Shown here piece after piece: positions 43,764-51,757 of a DNA stretch of 64,000 nt (positions are counted from its first letter, which is position 1; each line of letters opens with the position of its first letter). The stretch spans positions 1 through 64,000 of the forward strand of contig CAWGJF010000007.1 in assembly GCA_963822905.1 (NCBI GenBank), in the 5' to 3' direction. Made by a program: the position numbers and the translations under genes. The stretch comes from CAWGJF01 sp963822905 (GTDB taxonomy: Bacteria > Bacteroidota > Ignavibacteria > Ignavibacteriales > Ignavibacteriaceae). The notes beneath the pieces are model-generated. The model was not told the DNA's origin. It searched no databases and worked only from the letters and a program-made list of their open reading frames with translations.

Positions 43764-45101
43764 TCAGAACCTGCGGCTTTTTAATTTACCGGCTTTCATA
43801 AATCCATCATAATGACGCATTAATAAATGCGATTCTACCTGCTGTAATGTATCAAGTGCAACCCCAACAATAATTAATAAGCTTGTTCCGCCAAAAAATT
43901 GTGAAAACTGACCTGAAACTCCCATACCAGAAACAAACGCCGGAAGTATCGCTACGATTGCTAAAAATACTGAACCTGGCAATGTAATTTTCGTTAAAAT
44001 ATTATCAATAAATTCTGAGGTTTGTTTTCCTGGTCGAATACCTGGAATAAACCCGCCTTGTTTTTTCATATTATCTGCAACATCTTTCGGATTAAATGCG
44101 ATCGCCGTATAAAAATAAGTAAAGAACACAATCATCAGAGCATAAATGGTTGAATATACAGGAGATCTGTAAACAAACCATCCTGAAATCATCTGCAAAA
44201 AATCGTTATCAGGAAAAAATGATAACACAGTATTCGGTAGAAACATAATCGCCTGAGCAAATATAATAGGCATTACACCAGCTGTGTTTACTCTCAAAGG
44301 AATATATTGTGTAACTCCCCCATAAACTTTTCTGCCAACAACTCTTTTAGCATATTGTACAGGAATACGTCTTGTACCCTGTGTTACCAAAACAACACCA
44401 GCAATGATAAAGAACATAAACACAAGAATAATAATCTCCACAATTATTGATCTCTGACCTGCAGAAATCAATCGGATCTCATCAAGAACTGCAAAAGGAA
44501 ACCGCGCAATAATTCCGATAAATATAATCAAAGAAATTCCGTTTCCAATTCCTTTGTCGGTTATTTGTTCACCCATCCACATCATAAGAACTGTTCCGGC
44601 AGTAAGAATGATTATTGTAGTAATAATCCATCCGATTCCACGAACGGGATCAGGAACAATTGACATTCCTTGAACCTGCATATTCATCAATCTTATAGTT
44701 GTACCCCATGCTTGCATTCCTGAAATAGCAACAGTTCCATAACGGGTAAGCTGTGTGATCTTCTTTCTTCCTTCTTCACCTTCCTGCTGCAACTTCTGGA
44801 AATAAGGGATAACAGCGCCTAACAATTGAATAATGATTGAAGCAGAAATGTAAGGCATTATTCCCAAAGCAAATATTGCTGCATTGGAAAATGCACCGCC
44901 CACAAATAGATCATACAAACCAAAAAGGTTATCTGCTGATGAATTCTTAATGCTTTCAGAAACCAACGCCGCATCAACACCCGGGAGTGTCATATGCGCA
45001 CCCAATCTGATTAAGAACAATAACGCCAAAGTGTAAAGTATTCTCTGGCGGAGTTCGTGAATTTTAAAAATGTTTCTGAAGGTATCTGTAAATTTTGACA
45101 T
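43764..45101 (-). CDS. secY: Preprotein translocase subunit SecY
   Basis: 445 residues with about ten membrane helices forming the Sec channel in the inner membrane. Conserved YTLALLFLIRLGAHMTLPGV start, ALGIMPYISASIIIQLLGAV plug/TM2 region, RIPVQYAKRVVGRKVYGG loop, and FNPKDVADNMKKQGGFIPGI loop. C-terminus ends with LMRHYDGFMKAGKLKSRRF. Required upstream of the T9SS route used by the cargo proteins in this window. Confidence 0.98.
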   Translation of the reverse strand: MSKFTDTFRNIFKIHELRQRILYTLALLFLIRLGAHMTLPGVDAALVSESIKNSSADNLFGLYDLFVGGAFSNAAIFALGIMPYISASIIIQLLGAVIPYFQKLQQEGEEGRKKITQLTRYGTVAISGMQAWGTTIRLMNMQVQGMSIVPDPVRGIGWIITTIIILTAGTVLMMWMGEQITDKGIGNGISLIIFIGIIARFPFAVLDEIRLISAGQRSIIVEIIILVFMFFIIAGVVLVTQGTRRIPVQYAKRVVGRKVYGGVTQYIPLRVNTAGVMPIIFAQAIMFLPNTVLSFFPDNDFLQMISGWFVYRSPVYSTIYALMIVFFTYFYTAIAFNPKDVADNMKKQGGFIPGIRPGKQTSEFIDNILTKITLPGSVFLAIVAILPAFVSGMGVSGQFSQFFGGTSLLIIVGVALDTLQQVESHLLMRHYDGFMKAGKLKSRRF

Positions 45102-45113
45102 TTAAATTCTGTA

Positions 45114-45572
45114 TTATATCGTTTTTATAGTTCCACCAGCCGCTTCTATTTTTTCCTGAGCTGATTTGCTAACTGCGTTTACCTCAAGATTCAGCTTTAC
45201 TTTTATTTCACCTTTACCCAAGACTTTTACGGGTTTTGAAGTGCTGGAAATGAGTCCTAATTCTTTAAGTTTCTCTGCATTCAAAATTTCCGATCCTAAT
45301 TTTTTCTCGGTAGCCACCCTTTCAAGTGCGTTAACATTAATTACCTGGTAATAAACTTTAAAGATATTTGTAAAACCCCATTTAGGAACGCGTCTTTGCA
45401 AAGGCATCTGACCGCCTTCAAACCAAATTCTCTTTTTTGCTCCAGATCTTGATAATTGTCCATTCATTCCACGAGTTGCAGTACCACCATGTCCAGAACC
45501 TTCTCCACGACCAACACGTTTTCTCTTCTTTATTGATCCGGGTGCATATTTAAGATTACTTAAAATATCCAT
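45114..45572 (-). CDS. rplO: 50S ribosomal protein L15
   Basis: 152 residues: MDILSNLKYAPGSIKKRKRV, then the Gly/Arg-rich GRGEGSGHGGTATRGMNGQ that threads into 23S rRNA, and the C-terminal globular part (PVKVLGKGEIKVKLNLEVNA). 12 bp before secY. Confidence 0.97.
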   Translation of the reverse strand: MDILSNLKYAPGSIKKRKRVGRGEGSGHGGTATRGMNGQLSRSGAKKRIWFEGGQMPLQRRVPKWGFTNIFKVYYQVINVNALERVATEKKLGSEILNAEKLKELGLISSTSKPVKVLGKGEIKVKLNLEVNAVSKSAQEKIEAAGGTIKTI

Positions 45573-45584
45573 TTTAATTCCTGA

Positions 45585-45770
45585 TTAGTCTTTTATTTCT
45601 TCCACTTTTACTAAATGGGGGATTTTTCGAATCATTCCTCTAATCTGAGGAGTATCATTGTGTATCTTTTCCCAATTTGGACGTCCAAGACCCAATGCTT
45701 CAATTGTTCTTTTCTGTCTAACAGGTCTATCTATAATGCTTCGTATTTGAGTTACTTTTATCTTTCCCAT
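45585..45770 (-). CDS. rpmD: 50S ribosomal protein L30
   Basis: 61 residues: KIKVTQIRSIIDRPVRQKRT, IEALGLGRPNWEKIHNDTPQ, IRGMIRKIPHLVKVEE. Complete and standard; between rpsE (17 bp) and rplO (12 bp). Confidence 0.97.
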   Translation of the reverse strand: MGKIKVTQIRSIIDRPVRQKRTIEALGLGRPNWEKIHNDTPQIRGMIRKIPHLVKVEEIKD

Positions 45771-45787
45771 CTTAATGTTTTCCTGCT

Positions 45788-46294
45788 TTACGAGTTAAAA
45801 ACTTCCTGAACAGCTATCCCTCTTTTGGCTGACATCTTAACTGCGTCTACCTGATTTATCAATCCATTTAATGTTGCTTTAACCTGATTGTGAGGGTTAC
45901 TTGAACCTAATGACTTTGTAAGAATATCCTGAACTCCTGCTGCTTCAAGAACTGCCCTAACTCCGCCACCAGCAATCAAGCCTGTACCAGGAGTAGCAGG
46001 TTTAAGCAACACCTTTCCAGCACCGTATTTACCAATAATCTGGTGGGATATGGTTCCTTTTCTCAAAGTAACTTTAACAAGATTTTTCTTAGCATCATCA
46101 ACACCTTTAGAAATGGCATCGGTAACTTCATTCGCTTTTCCCAATCCAATTCCAACAGTGCCGCTTCCATTGCCAACAACAACAATTGCATTAAAGCTGA
46201 ATCTTCTACCACCTTTTACAACTTTTGCAACTCTGTTTATATGAACAACTTTTTCTTTTAAGCCTTCAGCGTCGTTTGACCTAACAGGTTTCAA
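45788..46294 (-). CDS. rpsE: 30S ribosomal protein S5
   Basis: 168 residues. Double-stranded RNA-binding-like N-terminal domain (VVHINRVAKVVKGGRRFSFN, VVVGNGSGTVGIGLGKANEV) and C-terminal domain (LLKPATPGTGLIAGGGVRAV, QDILTKSLGSSNPHNQVKAT). Acts in decoding accuracy. Unusually it is separated from rplR by a tRNA-Gln gene. Confidence 0.98.
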   Translation of the reverse strand: MKPVRSNDAEGLKEKVVHINRVAKVVKGGRRFSFNAIVVVGNGSGTVGIGLGKANEVTDAISKGVDDAKKNLVKVTLRKGTISHQIIGKYGAGKVLLKPATPGTGLIAGGGVRAVLEAAGVQDILTKSLGSSNPHNQVKATLNGLINQVDAVKMSAKRGIAVQEVFNS

Positions 46295-46347
46295 TTATAT
46301 CTCCTGAAATTCAATTTTATAATTACTTTGAAAATTAGTATTTCTTG

Positions 46348-46418
46348 CTGCCGGGAGAGGATTCGAACCTCTGCAGACGCCTCCAAAGGGCGTAGTCCTA
46401 CCATTAGACGACCCGGCA
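46348..46418 (-). tRNA. tRNA-Gln (anticodon UUG)
   Basis: On the - strand the acceptor arms TGCCGGG/CCCGGCA, D-arm GTC...GAC with GGTA loop, anticodon arm ACGCC-CTTTGGA-GGCGT (anticodon TTG), and T-arm AGAGG-TTCGAAT-CCTCT form a complete cloverleaf with discriminator G; CCA is not encoded. It lies in the same orientation between rplR (16 bp) and rpsE (53 bp), so it is probably processed from the spc-operon transcript. Confidence 0.96.
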
Positions 46419-46434
46419 AATAATGAAAACTTCA

Positions 46435-46794
46435 TTAAAATGATAATCCTCCTTCTCGTGCGCCATCGGCTAAAGCTTTAATTCTACCGTGATATCTATA
46501 TCCATTTCTATCAAAGACAACGGATTTAATATTTTTTTCGGTCGCTTTTTTTGCCAGTAGAGTTCCTACCATTTTACCAGGTTCAATCTTTCCTTTTGCA
46601 GATTTAAGATCACCGGAAAGTTCTTTTGATAAACTAGATACTGAAACAAGTGTGTTCCCGGATGTATCATCAATTATCTGTGCGTAAATGTTATTTAAAC
46701 TTCTATAAACAGTTAATCTGGGAGTTTCGGGAGTTCCGGAAATCTTTTTCCTGATTTTTATTTTAGCTCTGTTTCTGCTTGAGATTTTTCTCAT
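46435..46794 (-). CDS. rplR: 50S ribosomal protein L18
   Basis: 119 residues; binds 5S rRNA. Matches: KIRKKISGTPETPRLTVYRS, NIYAQIIDDTSGNTLVSVSS, VVFDRNGYRYHGRIKALADG and AREGGLSF end. Complete; 22 bp after rplF and 16 bp before the tRNA-Gln. Confidence 0.97.
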   Translation of the reverse strand: MRKISSRNRAKIKIRKKISGTPETPRLTVYRSLNNIYAQIIDDTSGNTLVSVSSLSKELSGDLKSAKGKIEPGKMVGTLLAKKATEKNIKSVVFDRNGYRYHGRIKALADGAREGGLSF

Positions 46795-46816
46795 TTCAAA
46801 TTACCTTCAGTTAAAA

Positions 46817-47353
46817 TTATCCGGCAGTTTTTCCGGCTTTTCTTACAATGTGTTCATCGGAATATTTTACACCTTTACCCTTATAAGGTTCAGGTTTTCT
46901 AAACGATCTGATCTTAGCTGCAACTAACCCAACAAGTTCTTTATCAATTCCATTTATCACAATCTGTGTCTGAGTTGGTGTTTCCAACGTTATACTTTCC
47001 GGAGGCATAAAGTAGATTGGATGGGAATAACCTAAACTTAATAAAAGGTTTTTTCCTTTCATTTCTGCTCTATATCCAACACCAACAATATCTAAAATTT
47101 TCTTATAGGATTCATCTACACCTGTAACCATATTTTGAATCAAAGCACGGGTTAAACCATGCAATGCCCTATTTTCTTTTGAATCATCAGGTCTTTTTAC
47201 CTGAACTTCTTCACCGGATATTTCAACAGAAATAGCCTGATGAATTTGTCTATTCAATTCACCTTTAGGGCCTTTAACCTTTAGCAAACTACCTTCTTTA
47301 GTGCAGGTTACACCTTTCGGTAGCGTAATAAGTTTTTTACCAACTCTGGACAC
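46817..47353 (-). CDS. rplF: 50S ribosomal protein L6
   Basis: 178 residues with the two repeated L6 domains (SRVGKKLITLPKGVTCTKEG; KILDIVGVGYRAEMKGKNLL) and the family signature near the C-terminus (KIRSFRKPEPYKGKGVKYSD). Lies near the GTPase-associated centre. Standard in every respect. Confidence 0.97.
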   Translation of the reverse strand: MSRVGKKLITLPKGVTCTKEGSLLKVKGPKGELNRQIHQAISVEISGEEVQVKRPDDSKENRALHGLTRALIQNMVTGVDESYKKILDIVGVGYRAEMKGKNLLLSLGYSHPIYFMPPESITLETPTQTQIVINGIDKELVGLVAAKIRSFRKPEPYKGKGVKYSDEHIVRKAGKTAG

Positions 47354-47374
47354 TATAATTCTCCATCAAAAAAA

Positions 47375-47770
47375 TTACCAGATATAACAAACAACTTCTC
47401 CTCCAAGTGATTGATTCCTTGCTTCTTTATCAGTCAACAATCCTTTGGGAGTTGAAATTACGGCTGTTCCCAATCCATTTAAAACTCTTGGTAATTCAGT
47501 TGAACCTTTATAAACTCTTAAGCCTGGTTTACTGATTCGTTTTAATCCATTGATTGCCGGAACACCGTTTTTGTATTTAAGTATTATATTAATTTTATTT
47601 TGTTTCTGATCGTCATTTACCTGATAATCAAAAATATATCCACGTGCCTTAAGAATTTCAGCTAGACTCAGCTTCATACCTGAAGCAGGTATTTCAACTC
47701 TAACCTTTTTAGCTTTAGAAGCATTTCTTATTCTTGTTAAAAAATCTGCTATCGGATCTGTTACTGCCAT
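47375..47770 (-). CDS. rpsH: 30S ribosomal protein S8
   Basis: 131 residues from ATG 47770 (MAVTDPIADFLTRIRNASKA), preceded by GGGAGAA; a longer in-frame ORF overlapping rpsN is not used. Conserved ISKPGLRVYKGSTELPRVLN, GLGTAVISTPKGLLTDKEAR and GGEVVCYIW end. Binds 16S rRNA and in E. coli its own mRNA. Confidence 0.97.
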   Translation of the reverse strand: MAVTDPIADFLTRIRNASKAKKVRVEIPASGMKLSLAEILKARGYIFDYQVNDDQKQNKINIILKYKNGVPAINGLKRISKPGLRVYKGSTELPRVLNGLGTAVISTPKGLLTDKEARNQSLGGEVVCYIW

Positions 47771-47783
47771 AAATATTTCTCCC

Positions 47784-48053
47784 TTACCAACTTGCTTTCT
47801 TAACACCGGGTAGTTCACCTCTTAAAGCCATTTCTCTCAGCACGAGTCTGGAAACTCCAAACTTGCGGTAATATGACCTGGCTCTACCGGTAAACATACA
47901 ACGATTTTTTATTCTTACTGGTGATGAATTTCTCGGTAACTTCTGAAGTTCTTCTAATTCACCGTTATCTTTTAATTCCTGTCTCAGCTTCTTATATTTT
48001 TCACACATTCTTCTTCTTTTTGCATCCCTGGCTATCAAACTTTTACGTGCCAT
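47784..48053 (-). CDS. rpsN: 30S ribosomal protein S14 (zinc-free type)
   Basis: 89 residues from ATG 48053 (MARKSLIARDAKRRRMCEKY); the TTG at 48056 is ignored. The longer C- form lacking the CxxC pairs, with the PVRIKNRCMFTGRARSYYRK segment and FGVSRLVLREMALRGELPG. Between rplE and rpsH as usual. Confidence 0.96.
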   Translation of the reverse strand: MARKSLIARDAKRRRMCEKYKKLRQELKDNGELEELQKLPRNSSPVRIKNRCMFTGRARSYYRKFGVSRLVLREMALRGELPGVKKASW

Positions 48054-48066
48054 CAATACTCCTGTT

Positions 48067-48732
48067 TTATGCAGTTTTAATTTCTTTTTTTACAAAAGGC
48101 ATCCCGAAAGCTTTCAGAAGCTCAAGCGATTCTTTATCTGACTTTGCAGTTGTTACGAATGTAACATCCATACCCATTACTCTAGTAATTTTATCAACAT
48201 CAATTTCCGGAAATATAATTTGTTCTTTTACTCCAAGAGTGTAATTGCCTCTGCCGTCGAAAGATTTATCTGATAATCCTCTAAAATCTCTAACTCTTGG
48301 CAAAGCAACATTGACCAATCGATCCATAAACTCAAACATCTTTTCTCTTCTTAATGTAACCATTGCACCAATGTTTACACCTTCTCTCAATTTAAAATTT
48401 GAGATTGCTTTTTTTGCTTTCCTGATGCTGGCTTTTTGTCCTGTTATTGATTCTAATTCTTTAACAGCCTCTTCTAAAATTTTAGGTTCTGAAACTGCGG
48501 CTCCAACACCCATATTAACAACAATTTTAGAAAGTTTTGGCACCTGCATAACATTTTTATATGAGAAAGTCTTAGTCAAATGTGGAATAACTTCAGCATT
48601 ATAAACAACCTGAAGCCTGGCAGGAATTTTAATTTCCTTTTCAACTTTCTGTTTACTCCCAGATTCTACTTTTTTTGATTTAGGTTTCTGGGTCTTTTTA
48701 GTTTCTTCTGATTTAGCTTTCTCTTTTGCCAT
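48067..48732 (-). CDS. rplE: 50S ribosomal protein L5 with N-terminal extension
   Basis: The L5 core begins near residue 38 (IPARLQVVYNAEVIPHLTKT) and continues with VPKLSKIVVNMGVGAAVSEP, VTLRREKMFEFMDRLVNVAL, and RGLSDKSFDGRGNYTLGVKE. Ahead of it are about 37 residues rich in Lys, Glu and Ser (AKEKAKSEETKKTQKPKSKK) not found in standard 178-180-residue L5. There is no Met at the core boundary, so the extension is real. L5 binds 5S rRNA and contacts S13/P-site tRNA. Confidence 0.96.
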   Translation of the reverse strand: MAKEKAKSEETKKTQKPKSKKVESGSKQKVEKEIKIPARLQVVYNAEVIPHLTKTFSYKNVMQVPKLSKIVVNMGVGAAVSEPKILEEAVKELESITGQKASIRKAKKAISNFKLREGVNIGAMVTLRREKMFEFMDRLVNVALPRVRDFRGLSDKSFDGRGNYTLGVKEQIIFPEIDVDKITRVMGMDVTFVTTAKSDKESLELLKAFGMPFVKKEIKTA

Positions 48733-48758
48733 TTTTATAAATTACCTTAAAACTCAAT

Positions 48759-49085
48759 TTATTGAATCATTTCTCCGCTTAATCTGCTAATACGTGCGGA
48801 TTTCTTTTTGCCGGTTTTTTCATCAAGAATAATTTTTGATCCGATTCTTGTAGGTTCATTAGATTTTGGATCAAGAATCATGACATTAGAAACATGAATC
48901 GGAGCTTCCTTCTCAAGAATGCCACCCTGCGGATTTTTCTGACTCGGCTTTGTATGCCGTTTCCGCATATTAATTCCTTCAATTATGATTCTTGATTTTT
49001 TAGGAAATACTTTTAAAACTTTACCGGTTTTACCTGCATCATTACCGGTAATTATCATTACTGAATCATTCTTTCTAATTTTCAT
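48759..49085 (-). CDS. rplX: 50S ribosomal protein L24
   Basis: 108 residues with the KOW motif (KNDSVMIITGNDAGKTGKVL, KVFPKKSRIIIEGINMRKRH) and LEKEAPIHVSNVMILDPKS. An early-assembly initiator protein of the large subunit. 11 bp after rplN. Confidence 0.97.
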   Translation of the reverse strand: MKIRKNDSVMIITGNDAGKTGKVLKVFPKKSRIIIEGINMRKRHTKPSQKNPQGGILEKEAPIHVSNVMILDPKSNEPTRIGSKIILDEKTGKKKSARISRLSGEMIQ

Positions 49086-49096
49086 CTTTTATCCTT

Positions 49097-49465
49097 TTAT
49101 AAAACTTCTGGAGCAAGTGAAACTATTTTCATAAACTGTTTTTCTCTAAGTTCTCTTGCAACGGGTCCAAAAATTCGAGTACCTCTGGGTTCGTTCTGCG
49201 GATTTATAAGAACCGCAGCATTTTCATCAAACCTGATATATGAACCATCTTTTCTACGAACTTCTTTTTTTGTTCTGACTATAACTGCTCTTGAAACTTC
49301 ACCTTTTTTAACATTTCCATTTGGGATAGCCGTTTTTACAGCCACAACTATCAAGTCACCAACAGTCGCATATTTTCTACCGCTGCCACCAAGCACACGG
49401 ATACACCTGACTTTTTTTGCACCGGAGTTATCCGCAACAACAAGATTAGTTTCTTCCTGGATCAT
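49097..49465 (-). CDS. rplN: 50S ribosomal protein L14
   Basis: 122 residues, the exact family length: MIQEETNLVVADNSGAKKVR, CIRVLGGSGRKYATVGDLIV, IRFDENAAVLINPQNEPRGT, RIFGPVARELREKQFMKIVS. Intersubunit-bridge protein. Confidence 0.98.
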   Translation of the reverse strand: MIQEETNLVVADNSGAKKVRCIRVLGGSGRKYATVGDLIVVAVKTAIPNGNVKKGEVSRAVIVRTKKEVRRKDGSYIRFDENAAVLINPQNEPRGTRIFGPVARELREKQFMKIVSLAPEVL

Positions 49466-49486
49466 CTCTTATTAATCTCCTAACAG

Positions 49487-49744
49487 CTACTTGGCTTTTT
49501 CAATAATTTCCACTAAACGCCATCTTTTTCTCGCACTCAGTGGTCGTGTTTCAATTATTTTAACTTTATCTCCAATTCCACATTCTTTTTTTTCATCGTG
49601 TGCCATAAGTTTGGTAGTCTTCTTAAAATATTTTTTATAAATCGGATGTGGAACTCTGCGTTCGATTGCAACGGTAATAGTTTTTTCCATTTTATTGCTT
49701 ACTACTAAACCAATCCTGGTTTTTCTTAATCCTTTACTCTCCAT
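49487..49744 (-). CDS. rpsQ: 30S ribosomal protein S17
   Basis: 85 residues, OB fold: RKTRIGLVVSNKMEKTITVA, RRVPHPIYKKYFKKTTKLMA, HDEKKECGIGDKVKIIETRP, LSARKRWRLVEIIEKAK. Starts 2 bp after the rpmC stop. Confidence 0.97.
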   Translation of the reverse strand: MESKGLRKTRIGLVVSNKMEKTITVAIERRVPHPIYKKYFKKTTKLMAHDEKKECGIGDKVKIIETRPLSARKRWRLVEIIEKAK

Positions 49745-49746
49745 AA

Positions 49747-49980
49747 TCAGGCATTAGCTCCTTTTATTTCATTAACAGCAGAAACATTTTCATGCAACTT
49801 TCTTTCATGAAGCACGGTTTTCATTCTTGCTATTTCTCTTTTGACCACTTTAATTTTGGCTGTATTAGTAAGCTGTTTTAACTGATGAGAAAACCTTAAA
49901 TCCACAAGGTTTTTCATTTCTTCATCCATCTTCTGGAGGATCTCTTCAGTTTTCATTTCTTTTATCTCGTGCATCTTCAT
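49747..49980 (-). CDS. rpmC: 50S ribosomal protein L29
   Basis: 77 residues forming a helical hairpin: MKMHEIKEMKTEEILQKMDE, NLVDLRFSHQLKQLTNTAKI, VVKREIARMKTVLHERKL, with a short extra tail. Located at the polypeptide exit tunnel in known ribosomes. Confidence 0.96.
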   Translation of the reverse strand: MKMHEIKEMKTEEILQKMDEEMKNLVDLRFSHQLKQLTNTAKIKVVKREIARMKTVLHERKLHENVSAVNEIKGANA

Positions 49981-49999
49981 TTACTTTTTCCGTTTTCAA

Positions 50000-50416
50000 T
50001 TAGTCAATATCAGGTCTTGATACGACCTTTGTTTTTATGGGCAATTTATGAGAACAAATTTTTAATGACTCATTAGCCACGTCTTTTGTTACTCCTGAAA
50101 CTTCAAACATTATTCTACCTGGTTTAACTACTGCTACCCAAAACTCTGGAGCGCCTTTTCCTTTACCCATTCTTGTTTCAAGAGGTTTTTTAGATACAGG
50201 TTTATCAGGAAAAATTCGTATCCAGACTTTTCCATCTCTCTTCATTTTTCTTGAAAGAGCAACTCGGCAAGCTTCAATCTGCCTGCTGGTAATCCACGCT
50301 GGTTCTAATGCTTTTAAACCGTAATCACCAAATGCAACAGAGATGCCTCGTTTAGCATTCCCGCATCTTCTTCCTCTATGTGCTTTTCTGTATTTAACTC
50401 TTTTTGGCATTAACAT
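50000..50416 (-). CDS. rplP: 50S ribosomal protein L16
   Basis: 138 residues starting MLMPKRVKYRKAHRGRRCGN, the usual MLxPKR opening; the first ATG (50416) has AGGAG at a better distance than the second (50410). AWITSRQIEACRVALSRKMK, VWIRIFPDKPVSKKPLETRM and GKGKGAPEFWVAVVKPGRIM are conserved. Organises the A-site tRNA-binding region. Confidence 0.97.
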   Translation of the reverse strand: MLMPKRVKYRKAHRGRRCGNAKRGISVAFGDYGLKALEPAWITSRQIEACRVALSRKMKRDGKVWIRIFPDKPVSKKPLETRMGKGKGAPEFWVAVVKPGRIMFEVSGVTKDVANESLKICSHKLPIKTKVVSRPDID

Positions 50417-50434
50417 GATAAAATCTCCTGAGAA

Positions 50435-51076
50435 TTATTCCGTAACTCTTTTTCCAAGTATTTCGCCACGGCAAATCCAAACTTTAATTCCAATTGAACC
50501 ATAAATAGTTTCTGCTCTTCCGGGTGCATAATCAATATCCGCTCTTAAAGTATGCAAAGGAATTCTGCCTTCCTTATACTGTTCTGTTCTTGCCATTTCT
50601 GCACCACCTAATCTGCCGGCACACATAATTCTTATTCCTTCAGCACCCATTCTCATTGCTGCAGTTATTGCCATCTTCATTGCTCTTCTGAAAGAGACTC
50701 TTCCCTGAAGCTGATTTGCAATATTTTCTGCAACAAGATATGCATCTAATTCGGGTCGTTTAATTTCGGATATCTGAACTTTAACATCTTTTTCTGTAAC
50801 TTGTTTTAATTCTTCTTCAAGCTGTGTAATTTCTTTTCCACTTTTACCAATAACAACACCAGGTCTGGATGTATGTATTGTTAATATTACATTCTTTGAA
50901 GTCCTGTCAATAATAATTTTGGAAATACCCGCTTTCTTTAGTCTGTTCCTTACATAACTTCGTAGTTTTTCATCCTCTTTAATTTTACCTGCATAACTTT
51001 TACTTTCGTACCAGTTAGAATTCCATCCTCTGATGATTCCAACTCTTAATCCTATCGGGTTTGTTTTCTGTCCCAA
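50435..51076 (-). CDS. rpsC: 30S ribosomal protein S3
   Basis: 213 residues: MGQKTNPIGLRVGIIRGWNS, the KH domain with VVIGKSGKEITQLEEELKQ, and the C-terminal domain RRAMKMAITAAMRMGAEGIR, IMCAGRLGGAEMARTEQYKE, LRADIDYAPGRAETIYGSIG. Lines the mRNA entry channel. Lacks a long C-terminal tail. Confidence 0.98.
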   Translation of the reverse strand: MGQKTNPIGLRVGIIRGWNSNWYESKSYAGKIKEDEKLRSYVRNRLKKAGISKIIIDRTSKNVILTIHTSRPGVVIGKSGKEITQLEEELKQVTEKDVKVQISEIKRPELDAYLVAENIANQLQGRVSFRRAMKMAITAAMRMGAEGIRIMCAGRLGGAEMARTEQYKEGRIPLHTLRADIDYAPGRAETIYGSIGIKVWICRGEILGKRVTE

Positions 51077-51093
51077 AAAATATCCTCCTGGTT

Positions 51094-51438
51094 TTACGCC
51101 TTAGTTGCAACAACAACTGTTAAATGACAAGATCTTTTTCTTATTCTGTAAGCTCTGCCCATTGGTGCAGGCGAAATTCGTTTTAATGTTGGTCCGTTAT
51201 CAACAAATACTTCTTTAACCAACATATCTTCAGGCTCTACTCTTGTTGAATCATCTTTGTTTAAAAGATTAGATACCGCAGATCTCAATGCTTTCTCAAC
51301 ATCTTTTGAAGCATGTTTTGTAGAAAAATGAAGAATATCCAATGCATGATCGACCGATTTTCCTCTGATGAGATCAACAACTAGTCTCATTTTTCTAGGT
51401 GATGAGCCTATAAATCTTTGTATAGCTTTTGCTTCCAT
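51094..51438 (-). CDS. rplV: 50S ribosomal protein L22
   Basis: 114 residues: KAIQRFIGSSPRKMRLVVDL, the beta-hairpin loop reaching the exit tunnel (NGPTLKRISPAPMGRAYRIR) and RKRSCHLTVVVATKA at the C-terminus. Wild-type-looking loop with no insertions or deletions of the kind linked to macrolide resistance. Confidence 0.97.
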   Translation of the reverse strand: MEAKAIQRFIGSSPRKMRLVVDLIRGKSVDHALDILHFSTKHASKDVEKALRSAVSNLLNKDDSTRVEPEDMLVKEVFVDNGPTLKRISPAPMGRAYRIRKRSCHLTVVVATKA

Positions 51439-51460
51439 TTCTAAAATCTTCTAATATTAT

Positions 51461-51748
51461 TTACGATGCTTTTGCAGATTTTTCTGCTTTGGTACCCGGA
51501 TGTCCTCTGAAAATTCTCGTTGGAGAAAATTCACCTAGTTTGTGACCAACCATATTTTCAGTAATAAACACAGGAATCATTTTATTGCCATTGTGAACGG
51601 CAATTGTGTGACCAACAAAATCCGGAGTGATGGTTGAAGTTCTTGACCATGTTTTAATTATTTTCTTCTGGTTTGAATTATTCAACTCTTTAATTTTAGC
51701 CGCAAGTTTATAATGAACAAACGGACCTTTTTTTATTGATCTTGGCAT
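51461..51748 (-). CDS. rpsS: 30S ribosomal protein S19
   Basis: 95 residues: MPRSIKKGPFVHYKLAAKIK, TWSRTSTITPDFVGHTIAVH, NGNKMIPVFITENMVGHKLG, EFSPTRIFRGHPG. Pairs with S13 in the head of the 30S subunit. Confidence 0.98.
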   Translation of the reverse strand: MPRSIKKGPFVHYKLAAKIKELNNSNQKKIIKTWSRTSTITPDFVGHTIAVHNGNKMIPVFITENMVGHKLGEFSPTRIFRGHPGTKAEKSAKAS

Positions 51749-51757
51749 ACCAGTTTT

